Positions 59,794 to 64,000 of a stretch of 64,000 nucleotides of DNA are shown piece by piece. Each line of letters starts with the position of its first letter. The first letter of the stretch is position 1. This stretch comes from Sanguibacter inulinus (lineage in GTDB: Bacteria > Actinomycetota > Actinomycetes > Actinomycetales > Cellulomonadaceae), in assembly GCF_013415325.1 (NCBI RefSeq), contig NZ_JACBYE010000009.1, positions 1-64,000 of the forward strand, written 5' to 3'. The notes beneath the pieces were generated by a model. It did not search any database and was not told where the DNA came from. It was given only the letters and a program-made list of their open reading frames with translations. A program made the position numbers and the translations under genes.

Positions 59794-60246
59794 TCAGGCA
59801 GCGGGGGGTGCAGAGGTGTGCGGGGCAGGGCGCGTTCGCCACAGCCAGAAGAGGCCGACGAGCGGCAGGACCAGGGGCACGTAGCCGTAGCCCTGACCAA
59901 AACCGGACCAGACCGTCGCGTCGGGGAAGTCTCCGGCGTCGACGATCGTGAGGATGCCGACGGTGAGCACGCCGAGGAGCTCGACCGACACCGTGACCCA
60001 GGCGACGGTGCGCCAGCGGCCGGTGCCCTTCGCGAGGGCGACCGTCGCGACGACGTAGACGATGCCGGCGAGCAGCGAGAGCGAGTACGCGACAGGCGCC
60101 TCGGAGCCCTGCGCCACGAGCTGGTAGGCACCGCGGACCGTCGCGGCGAGCGCCAGGATCCCGTAGACGGCGACGAGCAGCCGCCCGAAACCTGAGCTGG
60201 TGCGGGGGGCCGAGCCGCTGGGGGCGTCCGTCCGGTCGAGGTCCAC
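59794..60246 (-). CDS. Hypothetical four-helix membrane protein
   Basis: A 150-aa integral membrane protein with a short Ser/Thr-rich N-terminus and four hydrophobic helices (about 23-42, 54-70, 82-102 and 118-136), ending in a basic/Pro-rich tail. Segments GYGYVPLVLPLVGLFWL and ALAATVRGAYQLVAQG look conserved, but I do not recognise a named family. GTG at 60246 has AGAGAAG upstream. It lies 34 nt before pyrD on the same strand and is probably in its transcript. Confidence 0.72.
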   Translation of the reverse strand: MDLDRTDAPSGSAPRTSSGFGRLLVAVYGILALAATVRGAYQLVAQGSEAPVAYSLSLLAGIVYVVATVALAKGTGRWRTVAWVTVSVELLGVLTVGILTIVDAGDFPDATVWSGFGQGYGYVPLVLPLVGLFWLWRTRPAPHTSAPPAA

Positions 60247-60362
60247 GTTCTTCTCTCTTCTCGTGCGGTCGTGTCGAGCGTTCTCGGGCCGTTCTCGGGT
60301 CGTGCGGGTGATGCTCGGCGGGCGGTGCGAGACGCGCCCTGCGTGCTGAGGTGTGCCGCGCG

Positions 60363-60719
60363 TCAGCGCTCCCAGATCTGGACGAGCCTGTACTCCAGGA
60401 AGATCACGGTGACGGCAGCCAGCACCATGACGACCGAGCTCCAGCGGCTGCGCTCGGCGAAGGCCCAGGCGGCCGCGAAGGGCAGGATCAGCAGGACCGT
60501 GACGAGATAGCCCCACAGCTCGCCGACGTCGGAGTGGCCGTCACCGGTGACCAGCAGCACCGCGGCGGCGATCGTCTGCAGGAGCAGCAGCCCCTCGACC
60601 ACGGCCGCACCCCAGAGCTGCTTGAGGATCACCGCGCGGTCGCGCAGCACGAACCACGCGGCCCACAGACCGAGGGCCGACGAGGCGGCGACGACGAGGA
60701 CGGTGAGGGGCGTGAGCAC
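60363..60719 (-). CDS. Hypothetical four-helix membrane protein
   Basis: A 118-aa membrane protein with four helices (about 2-24, 37-58, 66-86 and 92-110); charged residues are almost confined to the loops and ends. No motif is recognised. The GTG is preceded by TAATCT at 6 nt, so it is probably leaderless and the first gene of a minus-strand unit running through the next membrane protein to pyrD. Divergent from pepA, with the two -10 elements only about 40 bp apart. Confidence 0.7.
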   Translation of the reverse strand: MLTPLTVLVVAASSALGLWAAWFVLRDRAVILKQLWGAAVVEGLLLLQTIAAAVLLVTGDGHSDVGELWGYLVTVLLILPFAAAWAFAERSRWSSVVMVLAAVTVIFLEYRLVQIWER

Positions 60720-60725
60720 AGGTCG

Positions 60726-60731
60726 AGATTA
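60726..60731 (-). promoter_or_regulatory. -10 element for leaderless membrane-protein gene
   Basis: TAATCT on the minus strand, 6 nt before the GTG at 60719. Confidence 0.5.
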
Positions 60732-60771
60732 CCGCTCGCACGACCCGGTCGGGGTGCACGCCACCGGGCGA

Positions 60772-60777
60772 TACGAT
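60772..60777 (+). promoter_or_regulatory. -10 element for leaderless pepA
   Basis: TACGAT ends 6 nt before the GTG at 60784. Confidence 0.55.
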
Positions 60778-60783
60778 CGACCG

Positions 60784-62265
60784 GTGACCGATCTCACCTT
60801 CACCTCCTCAGCCCCTAGCTCTCTCACCTCTCATGCGCTCGTCATCGGCGTGGGCCAGACACCGACAGGCCCCGTGCTCGCCCCGAGCGACGCGCTGCCG
60901 AAGGCCGTGGCCGCGACGCTCGACCTCGAGCTCCTCGGTGTCACCGGTGCCGTGGACAGCGTGACCCGCGTCCCCTCCGCCAAGGGTGTCTCCGCCAAGG
61001 TCATCGTCCTCACCGGCCTCGGCGCCGTCGCCGACCTCACCCCGGAGAGCCTGCGCCGTTCGGCAGGTGCCGCCGTGCGCAGCCTCGGTGGTGTGCCGTC
61101 CGCAGCCCTCGCGCTCCCCGTCGTGTCCGAGGCCGATGCAGCAGCCGTCGCCGAGGGCGCCCTCCTCGGTGCCTACGCCTTCCGCACCTACCGCACAGGT
61201 GAGGCAGCGACCGCCGGGACGCCCGTCGCCTCGGTCGAGGTCGTCACCGAGCACGCCAAGAAGCCGTCGCTCAAGAAGGCCGGCGAGCGGGCCTCGGTCA
61301 TCGCGCAGTCGGTCCACGCGACCCGCGACCTCGTCAACAGCGCCCCGAACGACCTGTTCCCGGCGGCCTTCGCCGACATCGCGAAGTCCGCGGCCAAGGG
61401 CAGCGGCGTCAAGGTGACGGTCCTCGACGAGAAGGCCCTCACCGCTGGTGGCTACGGCGGTCTGCTCGGCGTCGGCCTCGGCTCGACCCGCGGACCGCGC
61501 CTGGTCAAGGTCGCGTACACCCCGAGCCGCCCGGCCGCGAAGATCGCGCTCGTCGGCAAGGGCATCACCTTCGACTCGGGCGGCATCTCGATCAAGCCCG
61601 CCAAGGGCATGGAGGCGATGAAGTCCGACATGGCCGGCGCCGCCGCGGTGCTGCACACGGTCCTCGCCGCTGCTCGCCTCGGCCTGCCTGTCGCCGTGAC
61701 CGGGTGGCTCTGCCTCGCCGAGAACATGCCCTCGGGCACGGCCCAGCGCCCCTCCGACGTCATCACGATCCGTGGCGGCAAGACCGTCGAGGTCCTCAAC
61801 ACCGACGCCGAGGGCCGCCTGGTCCTGGCCGACGGCCTCGTCGCGGCCGGCGAGGAGAACCCCGACGTCGTCCTGGACATCGCGACCCTCACCGGTGCGC
61901 AGATGGTCGCCCTCGGTGCACGCGTCAGCGCAGTCATGGGCTCGGAGGACGTCCGCACGCAGGTCGTCGACGCCGCCGGTGCGACCGGCGAGCAGTTCTG
62001 GCCGATGCCGCTCCCGCGCGAGCTCCGCAAGAGCATGGACTCGCCGGTCGCGGACATCGCGAACATCGGTGACCGCTTCGGCGGGATGCTCGTCGCCGGG
62101 CTCTTCCTCGAAGAGTTCACCGGCGGGCGCCCGTGGGCCCACCTCGACATCGCCGGACCGTCCTTCAACGAGGGCTCTGCGCACGGCTACACCCCTGTGG
62201 GTGGCACCGGCGTCGGTGTCCGCACCATGCTCGGCTTCCTCGAGGCCTACGCGGCCGCGAAGTAG
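60784..62265 (+). CDS. pepA: Leucyl aminopeptidase (M17)
   Basis: Di-zinc cytosol aminopeptidase, 493 aa, removing N-terminal residues from peptides. The C-terminal catalytic domain has VGKGITFDSGGISIKP with the metal-binding Lys and Asp, KSDMAGAAAV with Asp, and the family signature NTDAEGRLVLAD with Asp and Glu. The N-terminal third is the variable regulatory domain. Corresponds to mycobacterial PepB (Rv2213). GTG start after TACGAT. A 23-bp perfect hairpin follows the stop. Confidence 0.96.
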   Translation: MTDLTFTSSAPSSLTSHALVIGVGQTPTGPVLAPSDALPKAVAATLDLELLGVTGAVDSVTRVPSAKGVSAKVIVLTGLGAVADLTPESLRRSAGAAVRSLGGVPSAALALPVVSEADAAAVAEGALLGAYAFRTYRTGEAATAGTPVASVEVVTEHAKKPSLKKAGERASVIAQSVHATRDLVNSAPNDLFPAAFADIAKSAAKGSGVKVTVLDEKALTAGGYGGLLGVGLGSTRGPRLVKVAYTPSRPAAKIALVGKGITFDSGGISIKPAKGMEAMKSDMAGAAAVLHTVLAAARLGLPVAVTGWLCLAENMPSGTAQRPSDVITIRGGKTVEVLNTDAEGRLVLADGLVAAGEENPDVVLDIATLTGAQMVALGARVSAVMGSEDVRTQVVDAAGATGEQFWPMPLPRELRKSMDSPVADIANIGDRFGGMLVAGLFLEEFTGGRPWAHLDIAGPSFNEGSAHGYTPVGGTGVGVRTMLGFLEAYAAAK

Positions 62266-62284
62266 CCCAGCACCACTCGCGAGA

Positions 62285-62335
62285 CGCCGACGGGCGCGGA
62301 CCACGACACGACGTCGTGGTCCGCGCCCGTCGGCG
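62285..62335. terminator. Bidirectional terminator, 23-bp perfect stem
   Basis: 62285-62307 pairs perfectly with 62313-62335 around a 5-nt loop, downstream of pepA and of the convergent gene ending at 62433. Confidence 0.85.
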
Positions 62336-62432
62336 CGTCAAGAGGTGTGGCGCGCCACGAGGTGCGCAGCGTCAGCAGCCTGCCGGGGTCAGCCCGGGCT
62401 CAGAGCGCAAGAAGCCGTCACCATCGCCCTGC

Positions 62433-62783
62433 TCAGCGGCGCTTGTGCGCGCTGTTCCAGTCCCGCATGCGCTGCGGGTACCCGGTGAAGTTCACGTCGT
62501 AGACGGGGATGCCGATCTCCGCGGCGATCTTGCGGGCCGCGACGGCGTCCGGGACGCGGCGGCGCGTCCACTCCCCCGACGACGCGATGAGCAAGATGGT
62601 GGTCGGCTGGTCGACAGTCGGCGGCTCGATGTAGGACTCGACGCCCACCCGCGAGCGGGTGAACTGCTCGAGGTGCTCCATCGTCTCGCGGCGCCGGTCG
62701 CTGGACCGCAGAGGCGCCGGTGCCTCGGCAGACGTGGCGGAGGTGGGACGGCGGCGGCCGAAGATCCGTGACAGTCGCGACAT
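62433..62783 (-). CDS. Conserved hypothetical protein next to lpdA
   Basis: A 116-aa soluble protein with a basic N-terminus (SRIFGRRR) and a C-terminal half showing SYIEPPTVDQPTTILLIASSGEWTRR and a VPDAVAARKIAAEIGIPVYDVNFTGYPQRMR alpha/beta pattern. I recall similar short proteins beside lipoamide dehydrogenase genes in actinobacteria, some labelled oxidoreductase without support. ATG at 62783 is set by TATTCT 6 nt upstream. Function unknown. Confidence 0.75.
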   Translation of the reverse strand: MSRLSRIFGRRRPTSATSAEAPAPLRSSDRRRETMEHLEQFTRSRVGVESYIEPPTVDQPTTILLIASSGEWTRRRVPDAVAARKIAAEIGIPVYDVNFTGYPQRMRDWNSAHKRR

Positions 62784-62789
62784 GGACGC

Positions 62790-62795
62790 AGAATA
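62790..62795 (-). promoter_or_regulatory. -10 element for leaderless hypothetical gene
   Basis: TATTCT on the minus strand, 6 nt before the ATG at 62783. Confidence 0.5.
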
Positions 62796-62916
62796 CATGC
62801 GCCCACCCGTGAGAATCCTGGATACGCAGGGCCGCTGGCAGACCTCACCCAGGACCAAAGTCGTGGGATGTCTCCATTCTCACACCACCAACTGGGCCTT
62901 TGGGCCCCTCCAGCGG

Positions 62917-62945
62917 TTGGGGCACACGTCCCGTGATGACAAGAT
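62917..62945 (+). promoter_or_regulatory. Candidate sigma-70 promoter of lpdA
   Basis: TTGGGG (62917-62922), a 17-bp spacer and CAAGAT (62940-62945) would start transcription near 62952, leaving a leader of about 30 nt that contains AAGGAG before the GTG at 62984. Confidence 0.4.
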
Positions 62946-62983
62946 GGAGCGGTAACGAACCCATTGCGCCTAAGGAGTTGCAC

Positions 62984-64000
62984 GTGGCCGAGACCCCCGG
63001 CACCGATTTCGACATCGTCGTCCTGGGCGGAGGCAGCGGAGGCTACGCCACCGCACTGCGCGCCGCTCAGCTCGGCCAGAAAGTCGCCCTGATCGAGGCT
63101 GACAAGCTCGGGGGCACCTGCCTCCACTACGGCTGCGTCCCCACCAAGGCGCTCCTCCACGCTGCAGAGCTCGCGGACAACGCCCGCGACGGTGCGCACT
63201 TCGGTGTGCAGACCGAGCTCAAGGGCATCGACATGGACGGCGTCAACAAGTACAAGGACGGCGTCATCTCCGGCCTGTACAAGGGCCTCCAGGGACTCAT
63301 CAAGTCCCGCAAGATCACCGTCATCGAGGGCTACGGCAAGCTCGTCGGCAAGGATGCAGTCGAGGTCGACGGCACCCGCTACACAGGCCGCAACGTCGTC
63401 ATCGCGACGGGCTCCTACTCGCGCTCGCTCCCGGGCCTCGAGATCGGCGGTCGCGTGATGACCTCCGAGCAGGCGCTCAAGCTCGACACCGTCCCCAAGT
63501 CCGTGATCGTCCTCGGTGGAGGTGTCATCGGCTCGGAGTTCGCGAGCGTGTGGCGCTCCTTCGGTGCCGACGTCACGATCATCGAGGGTCTGCCGCACCT
63601 GGTCCCCGCTGAGGACGAGGCGCTGAGCAAGGCTCTCGAGCGTGCCTTCCGCAAGCGTGGCATCGCCTTCAACCTCGGCGACCGCTTCAAGACCGTCGAG
63701 CAGGACGACTCGGGCGTGCACGTCACCCTCGAGTCCGGCAAGACCTTCGACGCCGAGATCATGCTCGTCGCCGTCGGCCGCGGCCCCCGCACCGCCGACC
63801 TCGGCTACGAGCAGCAGGGCATCACCCTCGACCGCGGCTTCGTCATCACCGACGAGAAGCTGCACACGGGTGTCGGCAACATCTGGGCCGTCGGAGACAT
63901 CGTCCCCGGCCTCCAGCTCGCGCACCGCGGCTTCGCGCAGGGCATCTTCGTCGCCGAGCAGATCCTCGGCCTCAACCCCGCGCCGATCGTCGAGTCGGGC
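62984..64000 (+). CDS. lpdA: Dihydrolipoamide dehydrogenase (5' part, runs off the window)
   Basis: E3 component of pyruvate/2-oxoglutarate dehydrogenase complexes, reoxidising dihydrolipoamide with NAD. The first 339 residues are present. FAD-binding GGGSGGYATALRAAQLG is at 15-31, the redox-active disulfide Cys46/Cys51 is in GGTCLHYGCVPTK, the NAD-binding GGGVIGSEFA follows near residue 175, and VGDIVPGLQLAHRG near 305 is the second FAD motif. The dimerisation domain with the His-Glu pair lies beyond 64000. The GTG at 62984 has AAGGAG 6-7 nt upstream. In relatives the E2 gene (dlaT/sucB) comes next. Confidence 0.96.
   Translation, partial: MAETPGTDFDIVVLGGGSGGYATALRAAQLGQKVALIEADKLGGTCLHYGCVPTKALLHAAELADNARDGAHFGVQTELKGIDMDGVNKYKDGVISGLYKGLQGLIKSRKITVIEGYGKLVGKDAVEVDGTRYTGRNVVIATGSYSRSLPGLEIGGRVMTSEQALKLDTVPKSVIVLGGGVIGSEFASVWRSFGADVTIIEGLPHLVPAEDEALSKALERAFRKRGIAFNLGDRFKTVEQDDSGVHVTLESGKTFDAEIMLVAVGRGPRTADLGYEQQGITLDRGFVITDEKLHTGVGNIWAVGDIVPGLQLAHRGFAQGIFVAEQILGLNPAPIVESG

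Noticed and set aside
1-64000. Mobile elements, prophage, tRNA or rRNA genes
   Set aside because: I saw no transposase, integrase, terminal inverted repeats, attachment duplications or tRNA/rRNA-like sequence in the window.

Overview
The window is a 64-kb stretch of chromosomal DNA from a high-GC Gram-positive bacterium, an actinobacterium most likely of the order Micrococcales. The evidence is the very high G+C third-position bias, the actinobacterial bcc-aa3 respiratory genes (qcrCAB, ctaCDEF), a HrdB/SigA-type sigma factor with a long N-terminal extension, a PASTA Ser/Thr kinase beside an Rv2175c-type DNA-binding gene, and many genes whose start codon lies 6-7 nt after a TANNNT hexamer (leaderless promoters). 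The family-level placement (Cellulomonas/Sanguibacter-like) is inference. I see no rRNA, tRNA, insertion sequence, prophage or CRISPR array. It reads as dense core genome.

Layout. 0-8.8 kb: topoisomerase IV subunit A (parC), an acidic-linker lipoprotein, an NAD-dependent epimerase, cobalamin-dependent methionine synthase (metH) and a phosphotransferase. 8.9-14.4 kb (minus strand): a compact five-gene operon with an energy-coupling-factor (ECF) transporter (S component, fused double ATPase, T component) and two exported proteins whose folds correspond to the two halves of animal transcobalamin/intrinsic factor. This is a probable B12 (or related ligand) uptake system close to metH. 14.5-22.4 kb: a tandem GNAT acetyltransferase, parE, a small zinc-ribbon protein, a lipoprotein, the primary sigma factor, a universal stress protein and a DUF4192 protein. 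22.5-31.6 kb: polyprenyl diphosphate synthase, Rv2175c-like regulator, LysM/transglycosylase, PASTA kinase, class II DAHP synthase overlapping a pyrophosphate-type phosphofructokinase, and a PlsC-like acyltransferase. 31.6-39.2 kb: a membrane protein followed by a 17-bp tandem repeat, ROK glucokinase, long-chain acyl-CoA synthetase, a DEDDh exonuclease/GIY-YIG fusion, a stand-alone Lrp ligand-binding domain, trpD and an orphan receiver.

39.5-49.1 kb: the respiratory block. ctaE-qcrC-qcrA-qcrB on the plus strand carries electrons from menaquinol to oxygen together with ctaC-ctaD-ctaF on the minus strand; sodA and a DUF4349 protein lie between them. 49.3-54.4 kb: a sulfur and iron-sulfur neighbourhood with a cysteine-desulfurase-like protein that contains no lysine at all, overlapping a TusA-like protein with a (Gly-Ser)9 linker, then an A-type Fe-S carrier, glycerate kinase and quinolinate synthase (nadA). 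54.4-64 kb: thioesterase, M20 dipeptidase, DUF3043 protein, aldo/keto reductase, pyrD with small partners, leucyl aminopeptidase, and the 5' part of dihydrolipoamide dehydrogenase, which runs off the window.

From about 22.5 kb to the end, gene order broadly follows the Mycobacterium tuberculosis Rv2173-Rv2215 region (from memory), so most of this is a conserved actinobacterial backbone with local insertions. The two stretches most worth following up are the lysine-free desulfurase/TusA pair (49.36-50.99 kb) and the split transcobalamin-like ECF operon (8.9-14.4 kb). Convergent gene ends are separated by long, nearly perfect hairpins that probably terminate in both directions.
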